Positions 10,326-21,473 of a stretch of DNA of 64,000 nt are shown in pieces. The translations under genes and the position numbers were made by a program. The stretch is from Adiantum capillus-veneris (Eukaryota > Streptophyta > Polypodiopsida > Polypodiales > Pteridaceae): NCBI GenBank assembly GCA_014529385.2, contig CM043956.1:58975120-59039119 (forward strand), in the 5' to 3' direction. The notes under the pieces were generated by a model, which was not told where the DNA came from, searched no databases, and was given only the letters and a program-made list of their open reading frames with translations. How positions within the stretch are numbered: position 1 is the first letter of the stretch; every line of letters starts with the position of its first letter.

Positions 10326-12082
10326 TTGGTGGAATCAACTGATACTGGTATGGTAGAGGAGCCAGTACATTCTAAAGAACACATAGTGGATCAGAATGCG
10401 GATTCAGAACTAAATGGGCCATCCTGGGATTATGCTAAGGAATCGACCAAACGAAAAGGAGGCGGGCCTAATTGGTTGCTTCTAGACGACCAAGAAGTGG
10501 AAGAATGGAACCTAGGCTCAGGGGATAGTCCTAGGATGATCAAGGTCAACAAGCATCTCGACCCGGTAATGAAGGAAAAGGCACACAGGATGTTCCAGAA
10601 CTACAAAGACGTATTTGCCTGGGAACACAAAGACCTGAAGGGGGTGGATCCTAAAGTATGTCAGCACCGGATACCGTTGAAGCCAGATGCTAGGCCAGTA
10701 CGACTGCAAAGATACCGAATGAACCCCAACTATGCTAAGAAGGTCAAAGAGGAGATTGATAATCTTCTCAAGGCTGGGTTCATCACAGAGGTGGCCAGAA
10801 GTGATTGGCTATTTCCCATAGTCGTAGTTCCCAAGAAAAACGGGAAATTGAGAGTTTGTGTTGACTATAGGAAACTCAACGCCCAAACTATCAAAGATCC
10901 ATTTCCATTGCCTTTTACTGACATGTTGCTTGATGAGATCTCAGGATATGAATTGTATAGCTTTATGGATGGTTACAATGGCTATAACCAGTTACAGATC
11001 GCTCTTGAAGATAGGGCAAAGACCACTTTCATCACAGAGTGGGGAGCTTTCATGTATCTGGTGATGCCTTTTGGACTGTGCAATTCACCAGCTACCTTTC
11101 AGCGGTGTATGATGGAAATGTTTAATGAATTCCTTCATCAGTTCCTCGCTATCTTTATGGATGACTTTATTGTATATTCAGATGAGGAACAACACCTACT
11201 ATTCCTAGAAATGGTTTTCAAACGCTGTCAGGAGAAGCAGATTTGTGTGAATCCATTTAAATCCATTCTCCTAGTCTGGAAGGGACATCTACTGGGACAT
11301 GTGGTATCTCGTAATGGAATAGAAATGGCCAATGATAAAATCCAGTGTGTTCAGCAAGCTAAAGCACCCAGAAATGCATTTGAGCTAAGCTCTTTCCTGG
11401 GTTATGTTAACTTCTATAGAAGGTTTGTACATAAGTTTGCTTCTCAAGCAGTACCATTATATGAGCTCACAAAGAAGACTAGTAAGTTCAATTGGATTGC
11501 TGAATGTGAGGAGAGCTTCCAGAATCTGAAAAAGGCCATTATCAATAAACCAGTCCTTAGGCAACCAAACTGGGATGTTATTTTCCATGTACATGTAGAC
11601 GCTTCAGGATTGGCAATGGGGCAAATATTGGCTCAGCCAGACGGAAGGATTGATTATCTTGTTTATTATGCAGTCGCAGATTCAGTCAGGCTGAACAAGG
11701 ATATACGACTACTTAGAGAGAAGCCCTTGGAATGGTTTTTAGTGCTACAAAGTTTAGGCTTTACCTGTTGGGAAAGTTGTTTCATTTTTATGTGGACCAT
11801 CAGGCTCTTTTGTTCTTGATTAATAAAGTCATTATTCAAGGCAGGCTGATACGGTGGATGATGTTCCTGATGGAGTTTGAATTCAGAATTTCTCATAAGC
11901 CTGGCAAGAATCACTATGGAGCTGATTTTCTATCAAGAAGTACGGAAAGTTATTTAGAATTACCCTTGAGGGATGAACTAGTGGACACTGACTTATTCCA
12001 GTTGGAAGCAGGAGAATCAGTTGATCCTGAATGGTATGATGTTTATTGGTTTCTTTCTCAAGGTGCTTTTCCAAAGGACTAA
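10326..12082 (+). pseudogene. gypsy reverse transcriptase and RNase H
   Basis: The RT frame is open for ~490 codons. It shows FAWEHKDLKGVDPKVCQHRI, SPIVVVPKKNGKLRVCVDYR-type sequence (here LFPIVVVPKKNGKLRVCVDY), then MPFGLCNSPATFQRCM, and the catalytic box as FMDDFIVYS near 11150 (Y to F, both aspartates kept). The connection and RNase H follow: LGYVNFYRRFVHKFA, then VHVDASGLAMGQILAQPDGR. Near 11700-11730 the frame changes to that of 11732-12082 (FHFYVDHQALLFL, ISHKPGKNHYGADFLSR). RNase H is therefore split, while the RT domain is uninterrupted. Confidence 0.9.
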
Positions 12083-13763
12083 AACAGGACCAGAAGAAAA
12101 CTTTGGTCATCAAAAGCTTGAAGTTTACTATCATCGGAGGGTCACTCTATCGATTCGGTGTTGATGCTATACTTCGACGTTGTGTGCCTATGGAGGGGAG
12201 AATGCAAGTTATTTCAGAAGCACATAATGGCGAATCTAGTGGACATTTTTCCAATGAAGTTACCTACAAGAAGATTCTGCAAGCTATTCTGTGGTGGCAA
12301 ACGCTAATTGCTGATGTTAGAAGTTTTTGTAAAACTTGTGACATATGCCAAGGAATGGGTAGACCAACAGCTGCAGATATGACTCCTTTAACGCCAATAC
12401 AACCACTGGGTGTGTTCATGAAATGGGGATTAGATTTTATGGGACCTTTTAAGAAGGTTACCCCCAGGAAGAACAAGTACATAGTAATGGCTACTTGTTA
12501 TGTCACTAAGTGGGTTGAAGCTAAGGCTCTTCTTGACAACACAGCCAAGTCAACTGCAAGGTTTTGATTTGAGAATATTGTCTGTCGATATGGATGTCCG
12601 GTAGAGATTGTGTCAGACCAAGGAACACATTTATCAATGACACTATGAAAATTCTACTGGATATGCTTTCAGTCAAGCATCAGACATCTACTCCTTATTA
12701 TCCCAGATGCAATGGACAGGCTGAAAGTAGTAACAAGACAATCAAGACTATTCTCACTAAGGTTGTGCAGAATAAGCCAGACCAGTGGGATTTGAAACTC
12801 CAGACTGCTCTATGGGCGTATAGGACAGCTTACAAGGTCACTACTGGGTTGACACCATTCGGAATGGTGTATGGCACTGAAGCTGTGGTTCCTATGGAGT
12901 TTGTTATCCCAAGTCTGAGAATGGCTGTGAAGTATGGCTTAGACTTCAACCACAATCTAAAAAAGCGCTTAGATGAAATTATGCAATTAGATGAACTCAG
13001 GCAACGGGCTGTGCTAGAACAAGGATTTGTTCAGCAACGAAGGAAGCACTGGCATGATCGTCGAATTAAGGTTCGAGAATTTCAGAAAGGAGATTTAGTG
13101 CTTCTCTATCAGTCTAGACTTGGTCCAAAGAAGCCAAACCTGAAGATTGCCTGGGCAGGACCATTTGAGGTAGACTTGGTCTTCTCCAATGGTACAGTAA
13201 GACTGAAAGATCTATCTGGATTATTGTTGACAAGAGTATATAATGGTGCGAAGATCAAGCTTTACTATTCAGAAGCTAGAGAGTCTAGGCAAGAAGAAGG
13301 TACTAGGGAATTGGGAACTGTAGATCAAGAGATACCAGAACCGGATATTTTTGGGCTTTTTCATGTGCAACTAGTTCCAATTTCAGAACCAGTACCAGCA
13401 GAACCAAACCAGACTGATCTCAGAATCAGTACCAGTGTGATCAAACCAGACTGGGAACCAGTCGAGTATCAGTGGGAACACGCTTTTCAATTTTTAAGCG
13501 CCCAACGGTCAGATGGCATGCCAGTAGTAATCATTTCAAGGATGGGTAGAAGTCTTGTCCAATGCATGTTTGCCACGACAGTAGCGACGCACACAAGTCT
13601 AGGAGCGGCAAGTGGTGGAGCTTTTATGGCGCGAACACGTATAACAGCAGGAGAGTCGGCATTTTTCCTCACAAGTCTCTTGCGCGATGATTTCCTCCCG
13701 TTGTTCATTCGCCATCGCCAAGATCTGAGGTATCTTCGGTTGTACGCAGACCTCGTCTTCTGA
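12060..13763 (+). pseudogene. gypsy integrase
   Basis: An HHCC zinc-binding module comes first (H..GESSGHF and CKTCDICQG). The catalytic core has the first Asp in WGLDFMGPF, the second in IVSDQGTHF and the Glu in GQAESSNKTIK. A C-terminal domain follows (KGDLVLLYQSRLGPKKPNLK, WAGPFEVDLVFSNGTVRLKD). A TGA lies at 12565, and one base is lost near 12634, just after the second catalytic Asp; other frame changes occur at about 12060. No chromodomain is visible. After ~13480 the frame stays open into a tail of no recognised family. Confidence 0.9.
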
Positions 13764-13869
13764 GGAGACAGTTGACTGTCGACTAGCTTTGCTAGTGATG
13801 CCTGGGTATGGCTTTGACGCATCAAGTAAGTCTTCTTCTCCTTCGCCTGTTTCGTCGTCTTCACAGTGT

Positions 13870-16800
13870 ATGGGTAGGAAGAAGCGCTCAGACAAGATGC
13901 AGGAATCTCTTGAGGAAACCCAAGCCATTGTCACTGCTGCAAAGGCAAGCCTTCCCATCATTCCTTACAGCAAGATTCAGTGCTATGTATTCACCAACCA
14001 AGCTATGTCTTTGCTGCAATTATGGGATCTACGAATCGTTTTGCAAGCCACAAGAATAGCTTTCGACATGGACATCATAAAGCAAGTACTTGATTCTTTC
14101 AATGCTGAAGATGGTAGTGCCATACTGTATGGTAAAAGGTGTCGGCTACACTAGAAGACATAGCTTTTGCATTCCGGATGCTCAATGATCCCAAGCCGTC
14201 TGTGGAGACCCCACAACAGATAAGTATAGTCCTAAAGGAGGATGAAGCGGCTAAGCGCAAGCGCAAGGCTAGTGGTCAAGGGATTCCAGTGGCAGGACTG
14301 GAAGCTTATATTGCTTACAAGTTTGTGGCCGAAGCAATAAGTCTTAAAAATAATCCAACATATGTATTTGAGAAAGTCTTTGCTATGCTGTTGGCCAAGT
14401 CATTGGATTCAAAGGTCTCTATCAACCTTTGTCAGATCCTGTCACACAACGTGCTTCAGCAAACTACCAAGTTGAAATCCCAGAGTGTTTTTAAAGCTTG
14501 GTATGTTTGGAAATTTTTGTATTGGGCCACTGCTCCAGATGCTCATGGCCAGGTAAAATTGGCTTGTAGTGAGAAGCCAATTTCAGAACCCAAGAATATT
14601 GATCTGTCCTTAGATGACGAAGCCACGGACAGTTAGACCACTCCAACTGGTCTGAAAAGGAAAGCCACTAAAGATCAAGTTGGCAGTTCGAAGAAACCAA
14701 AGACTACACTGACGAAGAGCAGTGCTTTTCTGAAGTAGATAGAGAGTCAGGTCAAAACTGTGAATACTGAAAGGGATATAGTGAGCTAAACCGATAAACA
14801 ACCTGCTCAGAATGTTGCAGTCAACCAGTCAGTAGGACATAGTACAATTGCTACTGGTACTGGCAAAGATCAGGCAAAGGCATTGACTTCTGGGAAGGTA
14901 GCAGAATAGGCGGCTATGGACAAAGAACAAATGGACAAAGGCAAAGGCCCAGCATCTTCAACTTTACTGGGTGGTGTCTCTATCTCAAATAATGAAGAGG
15001 CTTTGCACCTGGTAAAGAAGGATAGGTTGCAGCAGATATAGACCCATCCATTGAAAGGGCGTCTCTTTCTATAGAAAGCTGATTATGCAGCCTTACCCTA
15101 TATGGCTCCAGTGACAGTATATGAGCCTATTGATTCTAACCCAGCTACAGTAAAGGACGGATGTTCAGTCCTCATCCAGTCTTCCTGGAATACTATTGTC
15201 CACTGTATGGGACAAATGTTGGATGCTGTAGGGTCAGAAGATGAATTGGAAAAGGTTAAAGCTGATTTGAAGGAAGCTGAAGACTAGATTCAGAAGCTCA
15301 AGACATCACGAGATGAGCAGAATATGCGCCATAGGCTACTTGAAGCTCATTCAGATAGGGTTATTGAGCTATTAAACAAAAAGCTAGCTAAGGCGGAGTC
15401 TGATATGTTGATCATGAAGGAAGAAAGGAATGAAGCGCAGAGAGCTGTAGATTGGGCTGAAACAATGCTGAAAATAAAGAGAGTTGACTTCAACTCCTTG
15501 TTTATTCGCCATACAGCTTTGAAGGCTTCCCTCACTGACAGATATATTTATAACAGCTTGGCTGAAATTTTAAATCCAACAGGCAACGCTGTCTTTGATA
15601 TGGAAAATTTGAAGCCTCTGATGGAGACTGTGCAGAGTGATTTGCAGGACAAAATGGCTGAGTATAATAATGCTCTGATGAATCAAGAAATCCTGGATTA
15701 TATTGAGCAATAGAATTTCCTGAATGAAGAGGAAGAAGATAAGGAAGAAGAAGAGGATAAGGAAGAAGGAGCTGATAAGAAGGAGGATGACCAAGAAGAA
15801 GGGCATACTAATGATGATGATGATGCCCCACCTCCATATCCACCTCCAGGACCTGGTACTGGTGGTATAGGGCCAACTAAAGGAGGTCAGTCTCACAGCC
15901 AGACCAGCCAGGCTAGAATGAAAGGCAGAAGTCGGGTAATCAACAGAGTCAGAAGAACAACATCCCAGTCACACTTGAAATCAACCAACAAATCAATCCC
16001 AGCTCAGTAGGGAGGTTAAAGGGAAAAGCAAAGTTAGAGATGAGGGACCAGTGGGGCTGATCAGCAGCATTCCTTACAGATTATCACCCTGAATAGGCAA
16101 TTGAGACATCGGCAGGCTTCCATAACTAGACAATATTTGGAGGATGATGATCTCCTGTGTGATCTGGAACATTTTCAGAGGCTGTATGTTAGGGCCAGGG
16201 AAATGGTGGAGCATTGGAAATCAGTGGCTTTTCATGATCAAGAAACTTGTCGTTTACCTGCACATCCCAGCACAGTCCAGTTGCTGGAAAGGGTTCCTGA
16301 ATGGATAATCACTGCTGAAGAGAGAGTGACCAACCCACATTTGCAAAGACAGTCTACTGCAGATTGTCACTCTCTCGCTCTTGAACTAGAACTTCTGCTA
16401 GGAAACAAACCAACCTACAAATGTATGAAGGATGTTAGGGAACAATTAAAGGAGGTTTTGGTGCAGATGCAAATTGCTAGAGGAGTCTTGGATCAAAGAG
16501 TAAGGGCCATTCTTGAAGATCAGACAGCCACTAGTAAAGGACCTCAGACTAGAATGTCAATTGGAGAACAGGCAACTGCTCTCCGCAAATTGTTTCAGCT
16601 AGTGAGAATCACCCAAAAGATGATGTAGCAAGAGAACCAGGCTGTTCTCAATTTTTTAGAATTCGTGCCTGATTCTCCAGTTCTCTTGTATGCCTTCCCA
16701 GCAAGAGAGACACTTTATCCTCAACATCCAGAACCAGTTGATCGCCTTACATACTTCAAGATTATTGATGAGCTCCAGGATTGGTATGAGCGATCGACTG

Positions 16801-17264
16801 TGGAATGGAAAACTTGGCAAACACTGTTCAATGATGCTCTTCAACTCAATGATATTCATGAGTTGAAAGAAGAGATGCAGAGGATCCGGATATGTATGGG
16901 TCAGTGGAAGATTCAGATCAGGGGCCTGACCAAGATCACTAATCAGTTGCTGCAACTTACTGTTGAGTCCTCTAAATTGCCTGAAAAGGATATTGCAGCT
17001 AAGGCGGGCCTAGCACCACAGTATAGGGAGATGGCTGAGATTCTTTTCAAAGCTCGGGTCAAAACTAATCAGCCTTTTCTAGAAGGATGGATCCATACTG
17101 CTTCGCATTGTCACAAGCTAGCCAGAACCAGGATCACCAAAGGCAGACGCACACTCTATGATCCTGACACCAAAACCTATCATTCCCTCACGCCTTATGA
17201 AGAAGAGATGACCACAGAAAGGTGGGATCAACTTGAGCAGGAGGCCATTTACCAACTTATTTAG
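13870..17264 (+). pseudogene. extra ORF region between pol and the 3' LTR
   Basis: About 1,130 codons, almost all in one frame (positions divisible by 3) after a one-base shift near 14139. Ten in-frame stops are TAG and one is TAA. No transmembrane segment or signal peptide is seen, so there is no support for an envelope protein. Visible parts are a Lys/Arg start (MGRKKRSDK), a predicted coiled coil at 15240-15500, an acidic run at 15720-15800 (EEEEDKEEEEDKEEG), a PPPYPPPGPG stretch at about 15827, then a Trp/Leu-rich region at 16100-17260. I do not recognise the family. Athila-type plant elements also carry a reading frame after pol, but homology cannot be claimed here. Confidence 0.7.
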
Positions 17265-17604
17265 AAGGAGAATGCTGGTACTGGGACTTCTCAGACTCCA
17301 TCCAGGTGAAAGGGCAAACGGAAGCTGGTTCAATGGAAGGATACTGGGTAGTTCCATCTCAAAATTCAGTGGCGACTTTTCTTCCTCAGGTGGAAAGTTG
17401 ATATCAGTTGTGTAGATGATGAGAGCTCTACCTTGGCCTTTTCAATTGCCTCTCGCAATCTTTGTATGGCCACTCTATCATTGGTCAAGTCCAATCCCCA
17501 ACATCAAAAGCAGACGGTGGATTTTTCAGCTTCAAATCAAAATCAAACAGGGGAAATTTTCAAAATTTTGGAATCTTACCAAAATTCAAGAAAGGAGGGA
17601 AGGA

Positions 17605-18101
17605 TGTAGACAGCTGAGACAGTCTCACTAAGTGGGAACGTTCTCTTAAGAGAAGGACAGTGAATTAGTCAAGTAATTACTATGGTAAACCCAAGGTATA
17701 TAAATAGGGCCCATTACATTGTAATCGGGTTGGCATTTGGGTTAGCATAATCTTGAGCATAGTCGGATTAGCATTTTGGCGGCTTTTGTACTTGAGTTGT
17801 CAATCAGTGGTGGCAGTTGTTGTCGGCTGTACTCTACATGTAAATCACATCATACTCACTGTAATCTCTCATTTGTAATTCCAATCACGACAAATATTCC
17901 AGTAACACTTACTCTGTATTCAGTACTCTGAATCTGAATCTGAATATTATTCTCAGTACATAGTCTGGTCCTCATTCCAGTAGATAAATTTGAGTTCAGT
18001 TTCTGATTCTCTGTCCAGTTGACTGTCTAAACTAATACATCATCAGTAGCAGAAATCTTCTAACACTGGAATTAGCTATCTTAATAGATAAGCTCCAATT
18101 C
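17605..18101 (+). repeat. 3' LTR of the gypsy element
   Basis: Starts TGTAGACAGC right after the polypurine tract. TATA-like ggtatataaata lies near 17694. The right edge merges into the (CT)n tract at 18101. Confidence 0.88.
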
Positions 18102-18104
18102 TCT

Positions 18105-18182
<78 letters not shown>
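18101..18182. repeat. (CT)n followed by poly-C (30 C)
   Basis: Simple repeats beside the 3' LTR; the (CT)n mirrors the one at 7003-7023 and is probably the split target microsatellite. Confidence 0.95.
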
Positions 18183-18359
18183 TCCACACATGCATCACAT
18201 TTGCGGTTCCGTTCATAGCTGAGACTATTTGTCAATGAACATGAATATATTTCTATCCTAGAACAAACACATGTAGGTCTAGCTAAAGGTCATTTCTCTC
18301 ATGAAACCATAGATTGAGCAATACTGATGGGGTTGGCATATGGTGGCCAACTTTGTTTT

Positions 18360-19440
18360 TTGATGCTAAAGATTTTATAAGCAATGTGATGCTTGCCAAA
18401 GGGCTAAAATGCCAACCCAAATGGATAGCATGCCATTAAAACCAATCATGGGAGCAAGGGCATTTGCTAAATGGGGCATTTCTTATCTATCCTATACGAC
18501 CAACATTTACAAATCCCAGGCAGAATATATTATTGTAGCCACAAAATATTTGACTAAGTGGGTTGAAGCAAGAGCCACTAGGAAGAATGATGCATGCCCA
18601 TGATGCATTCTTATATGAATGTATATTCACAAGATACGGACTTTTGATTGAACTGGTGAATGATCGAGGCATGCATTTTCTCAATGAGGTGATAGAAAGT
18701 TTTCTAGATGACTTTATGGTCATCCATATTATCCTCAAGCAAATGGCCAAGCAAAGAATACAAACAAAATCCTTAGCTCAATGCTTACAAAGATGGTGAG
18801 CTCAAGACACACTGATTGGGAGATGAATCTTCATTTAGCTCTTTGGGCTTAAAGGATTTCATACAAAACAACACTGAATGCTACACCTTTCAATTTGGTC
18901 TACGGACTTGATGCAATACAGCCCATGGAATGTTTATTTCCAACACTTTGAGTTGCAAATGATAGAGTGGATAAGTCATGAACTATCTGAACGATTAGAG
19001 ACTCTTGAACAATTGGATGAGGAACGGCTGACAACCATTGTATACATCTATGCCCAAAAAAGGAAACAAAAACAGCTCTTTGACTTTCATCTATTGACCA
19101 AAATCTTCAAACAAGGGGATCTCGTACTGGTATATTCCTTTAAAGAACACATTCCAAAATTCAAGAAAAAGGGACATGGTCCATTTGTGGTTGAAAAGGT
19201 TTCACCAAGCAAGTCGGTTAAGTTAGGCACCTTAGACATAGAAATCATGAAGAATTGAATAAGGTGCTTATTACGTAAATATAATCTGCCACTAACTAAT
19301 GAGTTGCTGGAAAAAATGCATATTGCAAAAGAATGCAGAATGAGACATCAACAGATCATTGATGAAGCTCAAGCAGAGGCTTGCATTAAAGTATTGAAGA
19401 GAAAAGCAACAATGCGACTAGACCCAGAACTCATGCCAAT
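18360..19440 (+). pseudogene. gypsy integrase fragment (second family)
   Basis: The order is CDACQRAKMPTQMDSMPLKPI (zinc module end), then FAKWGISYLS and KYLTKWVEARAT (first Asp replaced). ELVNDRGMHFLNEVIE carries the second catalytic Asp. At 18878-19258 comes a C-terminal part ending KQGDLVLVYSFKEHIPKFKKK and GPFVVEKVSPSKSVKL, which continues through a stop to ~19440. Three or more stops and frame changes. It differs from the integrase at 12060-13763. Confidence 0.8.
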
Positions 19441-19539
19441 GAACATGCTATAAGTTCAAGCTCTCCACTTTACTCAAGCCTTAGTTGAAGATGAGGTAGA
19501 AACAAATAATGAATGGATGGATTGACTTGACATAAGAAT

Positions 19540-20004
19540 CACTATAGCATTGAAGGATGGAGTTTGAGTCAATGAGCTAGTAGATACAGGTGCTAGAATC
19601 AATGTGGTAAGATACTCCACCTACAAGAAGGCCACTACACAACCCTTGTAGTATGCCAAGCCATAGTGAAAGCGTGCCACAAGGAATTTACTCCAACTTT
19701 GGCTACGATCAACCTCATGCATGGATTTCCCTACCCACATACTTTTACGTGCATCCCAGATGAACACATGAATGAAGACATGGTATTGGGAGTTCCGTGG
19801 ATGAGGATGTACAAAGATGTTCAAGATTGGGACAATAAAATTTTGGAACTCTCTCTCAAGAGAGGACAACTGAAAGTACCATTTTCCTACAACAAAGAGG
19901 AATGGAAGGCTAAACTACAAGCTTCAAATTCAGCAAAACCATGTCAAAGCACCACACCTATATCAAATGCTTGCCACAAGATTTACCTCATCAAACATGC
20001 ATGA
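19540..20004 (+). pseudogene. gypsy aspartic protease fragment
   Basis: Near 19571 the frame reads VNELVDTGARINVV, the DTGA active-site motif of a gypsy protease. At 19666-20004 a frame reads MVLGVPWMRMYKDVQDWDN and LELSLKRGQLKVPF, matching the second half of plant gypsy proteases. Stops separate the pieces. Confidence 0.7.
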
Positions 20005-21470
20005 AAGGAACCAAGCAATATTGGGTGCCAAAAGCTCAAATTTAGTTTAAGCTTAAATAGATTTGGGTGCCCAAGATCTATTCCAAAAACAACTAGGCTA
20101 CATACTAGCCTCAGAAACCAACCTTAAATTGAAAGAGCAAGTAGAGAGTTCAGCCATCTAAGAATAGATGGGTCTAGAAGATCCAATCAAATTCAAGGAC
20201 ACCAATAGATTGACTTATAACTGGGTGCCAAAGCTTCAACAAAGACTACAAGCATACCTTTGCCATAGTAGATTTTGGTAAGAGCAACAACTTTGATTTC
20301 ATTTTGGAAAGACCATTCATGCATCAATTTAAGATGGTACAAGATTGGGGCTATGACCATATCTACTTATGGCATAAGAAAATTTCCAGGAGGATTAACA
20401 TGAAGGACCACAGCTATAGAGATGTTAGTCAAACTCTTGTAGAGGAATTTGACTCAACAAATGCCACTGAGAAGGAAATACCTTCGTGGTTGGAAACCAA
20501 GGCACATATGTGGATGTGTGGAGCTTCTGAATGCGAGAGCTAGGCTAGAGAGGAGTACATCCTATATAGACAAGTGGAAGATAAAGACTATGTTCTAGAG
20601 CCACTTCCAAAAGAGTTGTTTGAGCCATCGGGTTGCTTCATTCACGCATACTCTAAATGTATGTGTGAATGAAGCAACCCCAATGAGATTTTGTGATGAA
20701 GAGGGCTATGACATTACCCCCTTCCGAATGGTGAATGTTATCTTGGAAACTGGGTCACAGATCGAGGACTTGGACACATAAAAAATAGTTGAGTGCAAAC
20801 ACATAGTTGACTAGGTTTCCATCAAAGATCTAAGGGACAAAAATGACAAAGAATTCCAAGATTCACAAGATGATGTTCATGAGATAGATGCAAAGGATGA
20901 GCTATCAAGTAGCTATGAAACAGAATGTGATAAAAAAATGAAGTGGCAATCTTCTACAATTTCCCTAGCCAAAAGTCTACGAACAAGGGAGGTATCATGC
21001 AAAACAAATGTGAAAACAATAGAACACATAAGGAAAACCTATTCCTCTCGTGAAAAGCAAAATGCTATACTTGATGCTCATAGGAGTGGTTGATTGTGTC
21101 AAAGACATAATACTCGAGGATACACAAAACCTCAAAGACCAATCCTAAGAAATAAAGCAAGTTGAGAACCAAGGACACAATTAAAACGTCATCAAGAATG
21201 ACAAAAATTGAGTGCAAACAAGAATATCAGAAGTTGAAGCAAACCTTGAAGAAGTTTGGATGATTGAAATGGAAAGTGAAGAGGGATCAGACACGGACAT
21301 GTTTGATGTACCCTCATGCACTACAAAAGATACATGATTGAAAGATCAGGTCAAAAAACCGATGTGGAAACTTAAAGGACGAGGACATCCTATGATGGAC
21401 CTGAGAAAGCCAAGGGCATAAACTTAGCTGAAGAATAGAAGAACCAAAGGCGGCATACATCTCCACAGAC
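20005..21470 (+). pseudogene. degenerate protease-RT linker; 51 bp hairpin inside
   Basis: Broken + strand frames with another PR/linker-like piece at 20304-20543 (KMVQDWGYDHIYLWHKK). It is too decayed to assign domain by domain. A near-perfect inverted repeat lies at 20630-20680 (separate entry). Confidence 0.4.
20630..20680. repeat. 22 bp inverted repeat with a 7 base loop
   Basis: Left arm 20630-20651 and right arm 20659-20680 pair at 21 of 22 positions (gggttgcttcattcac / gtgaatgaagcaaccc). The stem sits inside decayed gypsy sequence. Confidence 0.9.
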
Positions 21471-21473
21471 CTC

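Larger units (their letters stand above)
7024..18101 (+). mobile_element. Ty3/gypsy retrotransposon with an extra ORF region after pol
   Basis: About 11.1 kb. LTRs of about 0.5 kb at 7024-7528 and 17605-18101 share long identical blocks and differ at roughly 30 positions by eye, so this copy is older than either copia copy. The internal order is gag, protease, RT, RNase H, integrase, then ~3.4 kb of further coding sequence. A polypurine tract (aagaaaggagggaagga) ends at 17604. Both ends meet (CT)n tracts, so the insertion went into a microsatellite and no TSD can be read. The 5' LTR start reads TCTAGAC where the 3' copy has TGTAGAC. Confidence 0.9.

Noticed and set aside
13870-17264. Envelope-like gene call for the extra gypsy ORF
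   Set aside because: No signal peptide, transmembrane segment or cleavage-type site is visible, so position after pol alone is not enough.
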